A stretch of DNA of 44,684 nucleotides from an uncultured bacterium (GTDB taxonomy: Bacteria; Bacillota; Clostridia; Lachnospirales; Lachnospiraceae): the NCBI GenBank assembly GCA_948467735.1, contig CAOKFN010000039.1:1-44684 (forward strand). Direction: 5' to 3'. The position numbers and the translations under genes were made by a program. Every line of letters starts with the position of its first letter. The stretch's first letter is position 1. Positions 24,213-32,981 of the stretch are shown piece by piece. The notes beneath the pieces are model-generated. The model did not search any database. It was not told the origin of the DNA and saw nothing but the letters and a program-made list of their open reading frames with translations.

Positions 24213-24356
24213 ACCGTCCTCCTTTTGATATTGTCAATATTGGCTGACACTTTATCCACAAAAATATCTTTTTCGGTTTTCGTATACGTAAACCTGCCTC
24301 TCTCGCAGGAACATCCCCCGCCTCCACAGGCATAAATAATCAGTGCAAATCCGAAA

Positions 24357-24385
24357 AATGCCAACCGAACAAGTAACTTGGCATT
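24357..24385 (-). terminator. Rho-independent terminator of the RND efflux gene
   Basis: AATGCCAA and TTGGCATT form an 8-bp stem with a 13-base loop. On the minus strand the stem is followed by a T-run (GGCATTTTTCGG). It lies about 60 bases after the permease stop. The rest of the 24213-24447 spacer contains no convincing gene. Confidence 0.75.
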
Positions 24386-24447
24386 CTTCCTGAAATAACT
24401 GAAATTTTCTTAGGCCGGGTACAAAGAGGATGTATAAACGCCCTCTC

Positions 24448-27400
24448 TTAAGGCCTTAGCAAATCTTCATTTTCTTTCCGCTTTTGTCTTATAAACATAT
24501 CATAAATGCAGGGAATCACCACCAATGTCAGCAGGGTGCCGTACACCAGTCCCCCGATCGTCACCACCGCCATGGGCTTCGCCATCTCGGAGCCCATATC
24601 GTCGCTAAATACCATGGTGGACAGCGCAAGAATGGTGGTGAGCGCCGTCATAAGCACAGGCCGAAGCCTCGTGCGGCCTGCGGTGAGAATCGCCTGCCGT
24701 TTCTCCATGCCGCCCTCTCTGAGCTGGTTCATATAGTCAATCAGCACGATACCGTTATTCACGATAACCCCCGCCAGCATGACGAACCCAATCAGGGCAA
24801 TCACGCTCACCTCGCTGCCGCTGATATACAATCCCAAGAATCCGCCGGTAAAGGCAAGGGGAATGGTAAACATAATGATAAAGGGCGAGAGCAGGGACTG
24901 GAACTGAGCCACCATAATCAGATACATAAACAATACCGCCAGTATCAGCATCAGCACAATCTGTTCCATGGCGTCCACAATCATCTCATTCTCTCCGGAA
25001 AATACCAGACGGCATCCCGGCGGCAGCTGGTAATTGGCCAGCGCGGCCTCCACATCCGCGGAAACCAGCCCCACATTATACCCCTCCGCAATTCCCGCGG
25101 ACACGGCCACATACCTTGTCTGATCCACACGGCTGATAGAAGCCAGCGCCTCCGCCGCCTCAAAAGACGCAATCTCCGACAAGGGCACTTTTACCTTCTC
25201 CCCGTTTTCATCGGTGCCCTCCACCTCCAGCGTCCTCACCAGCTCTCTGGTCAGGGCTGCATCGTTTCCGTTCATCACATATACGCTCAAATCCTTATCG
25301 GCCGCCTCCAAAGTGGTTGCTGCGCTGGCGCTGGCCAGCTTGACATAGAGCTGCTGGAATACCTGAGCCACCGTCAGGCCGTAATGCACCGCTTTCTCAC
25401 GGTCAATCAATATCCTCAGCTCTTCCCCCGCGTCCTCCAGCCCGTCGCTGACGTCCGCGGTGCCCTCCACGCCTTCCACAATGGCCGCCACTTCTTCCGC
25501 GGTTCTTCGCAGGGTGTCCAGATCCCGGCCCCGCACTTGGATGGATATGCCGCTTCCTCCCATGGCGCTCATATCCATGCTGGAAGTATCTATGGTAATC
25601 TCCGCTTCCATCCCCGCGGTCTTTTCCATGATAACCTGTGCAATTTCCTCATTGCTCATGGATTTATCCTCTTTTGTCACCACATAGATTGTAGTGGAGT
25701 TGGTGCTTCCGCCGCCGATTCCTGCCAGCATGGACATGCTGGAACCGCTGGTCATTGCCCCCACATTCTCCACGTCCTCTATGGAAAGGATGGATTCCAC
25801 CACTTGATTGGTCAGCTCGCCCGTCTCCTGAAGGGTCGCATCCTTCCCGAGAGTGACATTGACGGTCAGCTGGGTGGAGTCCATATCCGACATAAAGGCC
25901 GTGCCGTTAGTAAACGCCAGCATAATACTGCCTCCCAGCAGCACAAGAACGAAGATTATCACAATGGGCTTTACCTTCAAAGCGCCTGAAAGCAGTTTCT
26001 CATACCCGTTTAAGATGACGCCGAAGACCCTGCTCTCCTTCTGCTCCTTGGTCTTCACCAGCATCTTAGACGACATGGCCGGCACCACGGTCAGCGCAAT
26101 GACCAGACTGGCAAGCAGGGAATAGGCTATGGTCAAGCCCATATCCACAAAGAGCTGTCTTGTGATGCCCTCCGTAAATACGATGGGCAGGAATACGCAC
26201 ACGGTTGTCAGCGTGGACGCCAGAATGGCCCCGGCCACTTCTCCCGCTCCCGCCATGGCCGCGTCTTTCACGGAATACCCCTCGCTGCGCAGGCGGTAAA
26301 TATTTTCAATCACCACGATGGAATTGTCCACCAGCATACCAATGCCCAGCGCCAAGCCCGACAGGGAAATAATATTTAAGGTCACGCCGCTGAAATACAT
26401 GCACACGATGGCGGTGACAAGACTGATAGGAATGGAAAACGCCACCACCAGCGTGGGCCGAAGGTCTTTTAAAAACAAAAGCAGTATGGCGATGGCCAGA
26501 ACCCCGCCAAATAAAATATTGCTGACGATGGAGTCCATGACCAGATCAATGTAAATTCCCTGATCCATCAAAGTAACCAAGGACAAACGCTCGTCCGCCT
26601 CCATCAATTCATCGAAACGTTCCGCCAGCAGGTCGGACACCTCGCCGGTGGAATACCCTGTCTGCTTCTGAATGGTCAGCATGACGCCGGCGCTTCCGTC
26701 CACATTGGTATAAATGGACGCGGAATTGTCCGTATAAAACACATCCGCCACATCCGAAAGCGTGATCACCGGCACATTGTCCATATGCAGATCCATCAGC
26801 GGAAGCGCCCCCAGCGCCTCCACATCCGCGGGCTTATCTCCCACCCGCACCATATAGCTGATGCCTTCTTCCGTCACATAGCCCGCGGGCATGGAGAAAT
26901 TCTGGGCCGTCAGAAGCCCCTTCACGGTATCCACCGTCAAAATGCCCGTCATATCCGCCTTGTCATAGGCGTCTTCTTTCGCGTCCTCTAACTGCTTCCA
27001 GCCCTCGGCAATCTGTTCCTCCGCCTCTTCCAGCTGTTCCTCCCCGCTCTTCACCTGTTCCAGCGCGCTGTCTAACTGAGCCTCCGCCTGCGCAATCTGA
27101 AGCTCTCCCAAGAGAATCTGGGTAGCCGCCTCCGCAAATCCCAAGGACGCTTCCATCTGCCCTTTTTCCACTTCCACAAGGCCAGCGTCCACCTTGGCAA
27201 TCTGTTCGTCCAGCTCGGCAATGGTTTCATATACAATCCCCGCATAGGCGTCCAGCCCCACCCCGTTGGTCAACGCGTTCAGCGCCCCTTCCAGCTTCTC
27301 CCTCTGGGCCATAATCTCATTTGAGCCGCTCTGGGACAGCAATGTGAGCAGGGCCGTCACCGACACGAAATTGCCGCTGTCGCTCCAATCCATCTCTTCC

Positions 27401-28524
27401 AGACTGGCAAGCAGTTCGTCCAGCTGAGCGTCCACCCCCCTCATCTGGGAGACGATCTCGCTCTCAAAGAACTCTCTTTTCAAGTTCTCTATATCCTGTT
27501 TTGCCTGTTCCACCGCCCCTTGGTCGCCCCCGGACGTCCCGGAAATATATGCCTGACACGCCCGCAGATACCTCTCCGGCGCGTTCACCAAGATATCCGT
27601 CAGCGCGTTTATCTGGGCGATTCCCTCATTCAGCTGCCTTGCCGCCGTCAGATCCGCGTTCAGCCCCATCTTGACGGCCTCCAAATCCGCCTTTGCCGTA
27701 AGCAGATCCTTTTTGGTGTCCGCAAGCTTCTGCATGGTCTCGGCCTTCTTATCCTCTAGCTCTTTTTTGCCGTTCGCAGCTTCCGCCTTTTTGTCCGCGA
27801 TTTCCTTTTTGCCGTCCTCTAACTCCTTCCTGCCGTCGGCCAGTTCCTTTCTGCCGTCCTCGATAGTTTTGCTGCCGTCTTCCAGTTCGTCCCGGGCTTC
27901 CTGCATTTTATCGTCGATAGCGGCAAAAACCTTTTCGTTCACCGCGTCGATCTTTTCCTGCCGGATGACCACGTTTACGCTCTCCTCCAAAAGTCCCGCC
28001 GCGCTGACGCTGGCCACGCCCTCGATGCTCTCCAGCTCCGGCATCACGGACTCCTGCGCATATGTACTGATCTGCGCGTAATCCATGCCCTCCACGCCCA
28101 CCGCCGCAATCATTACCGGCAGCATATCAGGGTTCATTTTAATGATGATGGGATTGCCGATTTCATCGCTCCAATAGCTTTTGATCTGATCCAGACTTTC
28201 CCTGATTTCCAGAGAAACGGCGTTCATATCCGCTGTCTGGGCAAATTCCAAGATAACCATGGAATAATTTTCGTTGGAAACGGAGCTGATGCTCTCAATA
28301 TTGCTCACCGTAGCCATGGAGGCCTCCAAAGGCTGAGTGACCGCCGCCTCCACCGTCTCGGGCCCGGCTCCCGGATACGTCGTCATCACGATGACATAGG
28401 GCAGACTGATGCTGGGCAGCAGATCCGCCGTCATCCGGGTAAAGGAAACCACCCCTAGGATAATCGCCAGCACCACGCCCACCAGCACCGTATACGGTTT
28501 TTTTACGCTGAAATTTGAAATCAT
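24448..28524 (-). CDS. RND-family efflux permease with large coiled-coil insertion
   Basis: A 1358-residue inner-membrane transporter of the AcrB/SwrC type. TM1 is near the N-terminus (YTVLVGVVLAIILGVVSF) and the porter motif follows (YPGAGPETVEAAVTQPLE). The central membrane block has the LGIGMLVDNSIVVIENIYR proton-relay motif with its Asp pair region, and the C-terminal block repeats the fold (LAGVIVNNGIVLIDYMNQLR). About 300 residues more than usual are explained by an insertion at about 200-515: a long heptad coiled coil with repeated DGRKEL/DGKKEI units. No HlyD-type adaptor or outer component is encoded nearby, and the insertion may stand in for one outside the membrane. It probably exports hydrophobic or lipid-like compounds, as SwrC does; this is family-based inference. 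Confidence 0.9.
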   Translation of the reverse strand: MISNFSVKKPYTVLVGVVLAIILGVVSFTRMTADLLPSISLPYVIVMTTYPGAGPETVEAAVTQPLEASMATVSNIESISSVSNENYSMVILEFAQTADMNAVSLEIRESLDQIKSYWSDEIGNPIIIKMNPDMLPVMIAAVGVEGMDYAQISTYAQESVMPELESIEGVASVSAAGLLEESVNVVIRQEKIDAVNEKVFAAIDDKMQEARDELEDGSKTIEDGRKELADGRKELEDGKKEIADKKAEAANGKKELEDKKAETMQKLADTKKDLLTAKADLEAVKMGLNADLTAARQLNEGIAQINALTDILVNAPERYLRACQAYISGTSGGDQGAVEQAKQDIENLKREFFESEIVSQMRGVDAQLDELLASLEEMDWSDSGNFVSVTALLTLLSQSGSNEIMAQREKLEGALNALTNGVGLDAYAGIVYETIAELDEQIAKVDAGLVEVEKGQMEASLGFAEAATQILLGELQIAQAEAQLDSALEQVKSGEEQLEEAEEQIAEGWKQLEDAKEDAYDKADMTGILTVDTVKGLLTAQNFSMPAGYVTEEGISYMVRVGDKPADVEALGALPLMDLHMDNVPVITLSDVADVFYTDNSASIYTNVDGSAGVMLTIQKQTGYSTGEVSDLLAERFDELMEADERLSLVTLMDQGIYIDLVMDSIVSNILFGGVLAIAILLLFLKDLRPTLVVAFSIPISLVTAIVCMYFSGVTLNIISLSGLALGIGMLVDNSIVVIENIYRLRSEGYSVKDAAMAGAGEVAGAILASTLTTVCVFLPIVFTEGITRQLFVDMGLTIAYSLLASLVIALTVVPAMSSKMLVKTKEQKESRVFGVILNGYEKLLSGALKVKPIVIIFVLVLLGGSIMLAFTNGTAFMSDMDSTQLTVNVTLGKDATLQETGELTNQVVESILSIEDVENVGAMTSGSSMSMLAGIGGGSTNSTTIYVVTKEDKSMSNEEIAQVIMEKTAGMEAEITIDTSSMDMSAMGGSGISIQVRGRDLDTLRRTAEEVAAIVEGVEGTADVSDGLEDAGEELRILIDREKAVHYGLTVAQVFQQLYVKLASASAATTLEAADKDLSVYVMNGNDAALTRELVRTLEVEGTDENGEKVKVPLSEIASFEAAEALASISRVDQTRYVAVSAGIAEGYNVGLVSADVEAALANYQLPPGCRLVFSGENEMIVDAMEQIVLMLILAVLFMYLIMVAQFQSLLSPFIIMFTIPLAFTGGFLGLYISGSEVSVIALIGFVMLAGVIVNNGIVLIDYMNQLREGGMEKRQAILTAGRTRLRPVLMTALTTILALSTMVFSDDMGSEMAKPMAVVTIGGLVYGTLLTLVVIPCIYDMFIRQKRKENEDLLRP

Positions 28525-28668
28525 GTCCGCTCCTTCTTATGCCGCGCCATCCATGGCAGCATTGAAAAGAAAAGCCCGCATCCGCTCTGCCGGCCCCTTT
28601 TCCCACATAAAATTTCTCTCTTTTCGGAAAAAAATTCCCTCTTTTTATTGCTCCCTGCAAATCGAAAT

Positions 28669-29088
28669 TTAACTATTTCTGCGAATCTGAATCAATCGCA
28701 AAACATCGTTATACAGCTTTCCTTTATCCTCTAAATCAATCATTAGCCATCTCTGTCCATTTCCTTCCTTTGTCTGATGATATATATCACATAATTTCAT
28801 TGTGAATTCTGGAAGCATTGCCTCAACAAGAGCTTTCTCTTTTGCGCCTATTACAACCATAACTGTAAAATAGCATTCCCGCGGATATACTGTACATAAT
28901 GTTTTTCCAGCCTTTTTCAGTTTAATATTCCATCCCTTTTCCCAGCTGCAGGAACTGTACTCTATTTTTTCATTGCATTTGTATGTGTTCTTGATTTCTG
29001 AACAAAACTGCAGGAAAACAGGATTCCTCACATATTCGCTTATGGTCTCAATATCAGGACAATGTTTCTTATCTTGTAAATCAATCAT
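28669..29088 (-). CDS. DUF3788-family protein
   Basis: A 139-residue protein starting MIDLQDKKHCPDIETISEYV. The family pattern is seen in YSSCSWEKGWNIKLKKAGKT, LCTVYPRECYFTVMVVIGAK and WLMIDLEDKGKLYNDVLRLI. DUF3788 proteins are small cytosolic proteins of unknown function resembling phenotype-free YdhG/DUF1801-like folds. The upstream frame is open for 26 more codons, but the chosen start fits homologue length. It lies downstream of sigH on the same strand; no functional link is obvious. Confidence 0.75.
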   Translation of the reverse strand: MIDLQDKKHCPDIETISEYVRNPVFLQFCSEIKNTYKCNEKIEYSSCSWEKGWNIKLKKAGKTLCTVYPRECYFTVMVVIGAKEKALVEAMLPEFTMKLCDIYHQTKEGNGQRWLMIDLEDKGKLYNDVLRLIQIRRNS

Positions 29089-29199
29089 ATCAATGAGTCT
29101 CTCTTTCAAATCTCCGCCGCTGTTTTTACTCCGTTGATTATATGCCCGCCGCACTTTTCCTGTCAATAAAAGGAATCTTTCCTAAATATAAAATTTTTG

Positions 29200-29817
29200 T
29201 TACAGCATTCTTTTTATCTTGGATTTCAGACGCTGCAGCGCATTGTCCGCCGCCTTCTCCTCCCTCCCCAGCACCTTGGCAATCTGGCTGTAAGTCATTC
29301 CGGTCATGTATAAGTCAAGCACCTGCTTCTCAAATTCGCTGAGTTCTTCTTCCATGGCCTTTTCCAGATAAGCCACCCGCTCTTTGTCCAAGAACAGCTC
29401 CTCCGGACTTAATTCCGCCCTGTCTGCCAGAAGCTCCGCCAGATTCAGCCCCTCCTTATCATCTCCGGCGGCCCCGCTGTCCAAGGAAATATAAGTATTC
29501 AGCGGAAAATGTTTCCGCCGTTTGGAAGCCTGCACCGCCGTATACATCTGCCTGCTGATGCACAGCTCCGCAAACGTGGAGAAGCTGGCATCCCTGCCCG
29601 CGTCATAATCCCGCACGGCCTTAAACAGCCCAATCATGCCCTCCTGAATCAAATCCTCATTGTCCGCCCCCAGAATGAACATGGACTTTGCCTTAATCCG
29701 CACCAGATTTTTATATTTTTCGCAGATATAATCCATAACTGCCGTCTCCCCCCTGCGGAGGCGTTCAATCAATTCTCCGTCGCTGCAATGCGCATAATTT
29801 GAATATCTGTCCGTCAT
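29200..29817 (-). CDS. sigH: RNA polymerase sigma-H (sporulation/stationary-phase sigma factor)
   Basis: A 205-residue sigma-70-family protein with region 2 (NEDLIQEGMIGLFKAVRDYD, then FSTFAELCISRQMYTAV) and region 4 (FEKQVLDLYMTGMTYSQIAK followed by a recognition helix with QRLKSKIKRML). Length and motifs match the SigH/SpoVF clade that directs early sporulation genes in Bacilli and Clostridia. Its position behind rlmB, mrnC and cysS is the standard order in Firmicutes and supports the assignment. Two overlapping hairpins in the short spacer after rlmB may modulate read-through. Confidence 0.9.
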   Translation of the reverse strand: MTDRYSNYAHCSDGELIERLRRGETAVMDYICEKYKNLVRIKAKSMFILGADNEDLIQEGMIGLFKAVRDYDAGRDASFSTFAELCISRQMYTAVQASKRRKHFPLNTYISLDSGAAGDDKEGLNLAELLADRAELSPEELFLDKERVAYLEKAMEEELSEFEKQVLDLYMTGMTYSQIAKVLGREEKAADNALQRLKSKIKRML

Positions 29818-29888
29818 GTCGCCGCACCTTCTTCACCCCAAGCTATGTCTCCGGTCATCCAGCTCCGCCGTTTGATCCGGCGGCGGTT

Positions 29889-29928
29889 TTGTCCATACAG
29901 CGCACTAACATGAAAACCGCCGCGCCCC
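29889..29928 (-). promoter_or_regulatory. Alternative hairpins between rlmB and sigH
   Basis: On the minus strand, CGGCGGTTTT right after the rlmB stop can pair with a downstream AAAACCGCCG. The latter overlaps a second hairpin, CCGCCG-GATCAAA-CGGCGG (continuing to about 29866). The two stems share bases and cannot both form fully. No T-run follows, so simple termination is unlikely; a processing or read-through control site is possible. Confidence 0.35.
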
Positions 29929-29929
29929 A

Positions 29930-30670
29930 TCACATCGTCCTCTGGCGCACAATCTCATATGCCAGCACCCCCGCCGCCACCGAAGCGTTCAGGGAATCTA
30001 TATTGCCTTTCATGGGAATGGCCGCGGAAAAATCACATTTCTCCTTCACAAGCCTGCCCACGCCTTCGCCTTCATTTCCGATGACAAGCCCTATGGGGCC
30101 CTTCAGATCCACCTGATACATCAGAGTGCCTTCCATATCCGCACAGACGAACCACAGCCCCTCCTTCTTCAAATCTTCAATGGTTTTCGCCATGTTCGTC
30201 ACCTTTGCCACCGGCGTATAGTTCAGCGCTCCCGCCGAAGTCCTCGCCGCTATGGCAGTCAGCCCCGCCGCTCTGTTTTTGGGAATAATGACCCCGTGGG
30301 CCCCCGCCAGATTGGCGGTGCGGATAATCGCCCCCAGATTGTGAGGATCCTCAATATTGTCCAGCAGAATCAGAAAAGGCGGCTCCCCTTTCTCTTCTGC
30401 CGCCCGCAGCATATCTTCCACAGAAGCATATTCATAGGCGGCCGCAATGGCGATAACCCCTTGATGCTTTCCTGTCTGGGAAATCTGATTTAAACGCTCT
30501 TTGGAAACATATTTTATCAGGCAGTCCTGCTTTTTCGCTTCCCGCTTAATCGTCATAACAGGGCCGTCCTGACAGCCCTCCTGAATGTACAGCTTGTCTA
30601 TGGTTTTACCGGCGCGGAACGCCTCGATCACCGCATTCCGGCCCTCAATCGTAAATTCTTCGTATGCCAT
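29930..30670 (-). CDS. rlmB: 23S rRNA (guanosine-2'-O-)-methyltransferase, SPOUT family
   Basis: A 246-residue SpoU/TrmH-type methyltransferase. An N-terminal L30e-like substrate domain (FTIEGRNAVIEAFRAGKTID) is followed by the knotted SPOUT domain: LILLDNIEDPHNLGAIIRTA, IGLVIGNEGEGVGRLV and IPMKGNIDSLNASVAAGVL, the last two binding S-adenosylmethionine. RlmB modifies G2251 of 23S rRNA. The start at 30670 is used because it gives the family N-terminus and follows GGAGAAACG; the longer open frame upstream runs through a repeat and is not conserved. Confidence 0.92.
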   Translation of the reverse strand: MAYEEFTIEGRNAVIEAFRAGKTIDKLYIQEGCQDGPVMTIKREAKKQDCLIKYVSKERLNQISQTGKHQGVIAIAAAYEYASVEDMLRAAEEKGEPPFLILLDNIEDPHNLGAIIRTANLAGAHGVIIPKNRAAGLTAIAARTSAGALNYTPVAKVTNMAKTIEDLKKEGLWFVCADMEGTLMYQVDLKGPIGLVIGNEGEGVGRLVKEKCDFSAAIPMKGNIDSLNASVAAGVLAYEIVRQRTM

Positions 30671-30683
30671 TTTCGTTTCTCCT

Positions 30684-30776
30684 ATTCCAGTTCCCGCTTG
30701 CGGGAACTTTTTCCGCCTGCGGGAACTTTTTCCGCCTGCGGGAACTTTTTCCGTTCTCTGCTCTACAACGCCCTTA
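30684..30776. repeat. Repeat element between mrnC and rlmB
   Basis: It starts TATTCCAGTTCCCG, continues with about three 19-bp units (TGCGGGAACTTTTTCCGCC) that are themselves partly palindromic, and ends CTCTACAACGCCCTTA, overlapping the mini-RNase III stop codon. Both ends match the element at 3347-3415 and 3493-3526. Here too the element fills the whole space between an upstream stop codon and a downstream ribosome site. Confidence 0.65.
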
Positions 30777-31274
30777 TTTCGGGGAGGAATTTTTATCATT
30801 TTTTCCCTCAATGACTGCGACGCCTTTTTTAACCAGATCCAGCACCCGTTCCATATTGTCTGTAAGGTACAGCCAGCCCAGCACTGCCTCAAAGCCGGTG
30901 GCCCGCATATAATCTGCGGTACTGGCGTTTTTGGCGGTGGTATGGGGCTTTGAATTTCTTCCCCGGCGATAAACAGCCTGTTCCTCCTCCGTAAAACCGT
31001 CCATCAATGCCCGTACAATTTTTGCCTGCGCATTTGCGCTGACATATTTTATCGTATGCCTGTGCAGCACGTTGGCCGGACGATTGGCCCGCTCCACCAC
31101 CACTGTCCGGATAACCAAATCATAAACGGCGTCGCCGATATAGGCCAGCGTCAGAGGGGAATAGGTGCGGATATCCTGCTTTTTCCCCGGGAAAGCCTCT
31201 AGGATGGCGGACAGGAGGCTTATTTCCTGCCCTTCCATTATTTCCTGCTCTCCCATTCTGTCACGATTTTCCAT
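30774..31274 (-). CDS. mrnC: Mini-ribonuclease III
   Basis: A 166-residue RNase III-like nuclease without a dsRNA-binding domain. The catalytic signature is YSPLTLAYIGDAVYDLVIRT, and later motifs are RGRNSKPHTTAKNAS and EAVLGWLYL. It matures 23S rRNA in Bacillus. The start is placed at 31274, sharing one base with the cysS stop (TAATG), which implies translational coupling; a start 18 bases further upstream is possible. The gene sits in the conserved cysS-mrnC-rlmB order. Confidence 0.92.
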   Translation of the reverse strand: MENRDRMGEQEIMEGQEISLLSAILEAFPGKKQDIRTYSPLTLAYIGDAVYDLVIRTVVVERANRPANVLHRHTIKYVSANAQAKIVRALMDGFTEEEQAVYRRGRNSKPHTTAKNASTADYMRATGFEAVLGWLYLTDNMERVLDLVKKGVAVIEGKNDKNSSPK

Positions 31275-32821
31275 TATTTCACGCGCTTCCACTTTGTACC
31301 CTCCCGGGTGTCTTCCAGCGCGATTCCCCTTTCCAAAAGCTCCGCCCGAATCTCATCCGCCCTCGCAAAATTCCGCTCCTTCTTGGCCGCTTTTCTCTCC
31401 TCTATTTTCGCCAATACATACTGCTCCAGCTCGGCGTCCACCGTTTCTTCGGCCTTCTCTCCATGGGCCGACACAAGATCAAGAGAAAGCACTTTGTCAA
31501 AGCTCTCCGCAAGGGCATATTTAGCGGCGTCCGTCATATCGCTTTTCAACATGTCATACAACACCGTGATTGCCATGGAGGAGTTCAAATCATCGCAGAG
31601 AGCCGCCTCGAATTTTTCCTTGTATTCCGCAATTTTTTCCTGCTCCGAGCGGCTTCCCATGGAATTCCCCTCTTCCATGGAATTCCCCTCTTCCATGGAA
31701 TGCTCCCCTTCCATGGAATGCTCCCCTTCCATGGAACGCTCCCCCTCTGTGGAAGGCTCCTTTTCCACTTTTAACGCGGCAACTCTTTTAATCAGTTTGT
31801 CATAAGCCGCCCCCATATTGTCCAGCGCCTCATAGGAAAATTCCAGCGGCTTGCGATAATGGGACTGCAGACAGAACAGCCTGTAAGCCAGCGGGTGATA
31901 CCCTTTGGATTCCAAAAGCGATACCGTGAGAAATTCCCCCGAGGATTTGCTCATCTTGCCGGACTGGCCGGTTTTGCCCGATTTGTCGTTCAAATGATTT
32001 ACATGGAACCAATAATTGCACCATTTATGTCCCAGATACGCCTCGCTTTGGGCAATTTCATTGGTGTGATGGGGGAAAATATTATCCACGCCCCCGCAGT
32101 GAATATCCATATACTCTCCCAGATGCTTCATGCTGATGCAGGAGCACTCAATATGCCAGCCCGGATAGCCGGTTCCCCAAGGGCTCTCCCATTTCAGCTC
32201 CTGATCGTCGAACTTGGACTTGGTAAACCACAGCACAAAATCGCTCTGATTCCTCTTATTGCCGTCCTCCTCCACATCCTCCCGCACCCCTACCAGAAGC
32301 TCCTGCTCGCTCTGGTTTGACAGCACATAGTATTCCTTCAGCTTAGAGGTATCGAAATAAATATTCCCTCCGCTCTCATAAGCATAGCCCTTTTCCATCA
32401 ATGCCTCAATGACGCGGATAAATTCCGAAATGCATCCTGTGGCGGGCTCCACCACATCGGGAGTCTTGATATTTAATTTCCCGCAGTCCTCAAAAAAAGC
32501 GTCCGTATAGAATCTGGCAATTTCCATCACCGTCTTATGCTCCCGCCTTGCCCCTTTGAGCATCTTATCCTCGCCCGTATCCGCATCGCTGGACAAATGC
32601 CCCACGTCCGTGATATTCATGACCCGCTTCACGTCGTATCCCAGATACCGAAGGGTTTTCTCCAATAGATCCTCCATAATATAGCTTCTCAGATTGCCGA
32701 TATGAGCATAATGATAAACCGTAGGCCCGCAGGTGTACATCGAAACCTTTCCTTCTTCATTGGGAATAAACCTCTCTACCTTTTTGGTTAAGGTGTTATA
32801 AAAATAAAGTTTGTTTTCCAT
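31274..32821 (-). CDS. cysS: Cysteinyl-tRNA synthetase with a repetitive insertion
   Basis: A 515-residue class I synthetase charging tRNA-Cys. It shows the HIGH-type motif (VYHYAHIGNLRS), zinc-site residues around MYTCGPTVY and HIECSCISMKHLGEYMDIHC, HHTNEIAQSEA, and the KMSKS-type motif (GKMSKSSGEF). Between the catalytic and helical C-terminal parts lies an unusual low-complexity stretch with repeated S-M-E-G-E-H and S-M-E-E-G-N units, about 30 residues absent from typical CysS. The start at 32821 follows GGAGGATATCGC and gives the standard N-terminus MENKLYFYNT. It is downstream of cysE and shares its T-box-controlled transcript. Confidence 0.93.
   Translation of the reverse strand: MENKLYFYNTLTKKVERFIPNEEGKVSMYTCGPTVYHYAHIGNLRSYIMEDLLEKTLRYLGYDVKRVMNITDVGHLSSDADTGEDKMLKGARREHKTVMEIARFYTDAFFEDCGKLNIKTPDVVEPATGCISEFIRVIEALMEKGYAYESGGNIYFDTSKLKEYYVLSNQSEQELLVGVREDVEEDGNKRNQSDFVLWFTKSKFDDQELKWESPWGTGYPGWHIECSCISMKHLGEYMDIHCGGVDNIFPHHTNEIAQSEAYLGHKWCNYWFHVNHLNDKSGKTGQSGKMSKSSGEFLTVSLLESKGYHPLAYRLFCLQSHYRKPLEFSYEALDNMGAAYDKLIKRVAALKVEKEPSTEGERSMEGEHSMEGEHSMEEGNSMEEGNSMGSRSEQEKIAEYKEKFEAALCDDLNSSMAITVLYDMLKSDMTDAAKYALAESFDKVLSLDLVSAHGEKAEETVDAELEQYVLAKIEERKAAKKERNFARADEIRAELLERGIALEDTREGTKWKRVK
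31654..31762 (-). repeat. 18-bp in-frame repeat inside cysS
   Basis: About six units of 18 bp with core CTTCCATGGAATGCTCCC or CTTCCATGGAATTCCCCT (plus strand) encode SMEGEH and SMEEGN. Each unit contains CCATGG or a variant. The array lies in the linker between synthetase domains. Confidence 0.85.
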
Positions 32822-32981
32822 GCGATATCCTCCTTCGTGCTTTTGCACGCATGATTTCCCTTCCCCGCACCGCTTCACAAACCACAGTATGCCCCTGCGG
32901 CGGGGAGCCTTTCCATGATAACAATGCATCTATATTTTTTAGCCTGCCTTTCAAATAAGACATAGCTTATGTCCGTATCCT

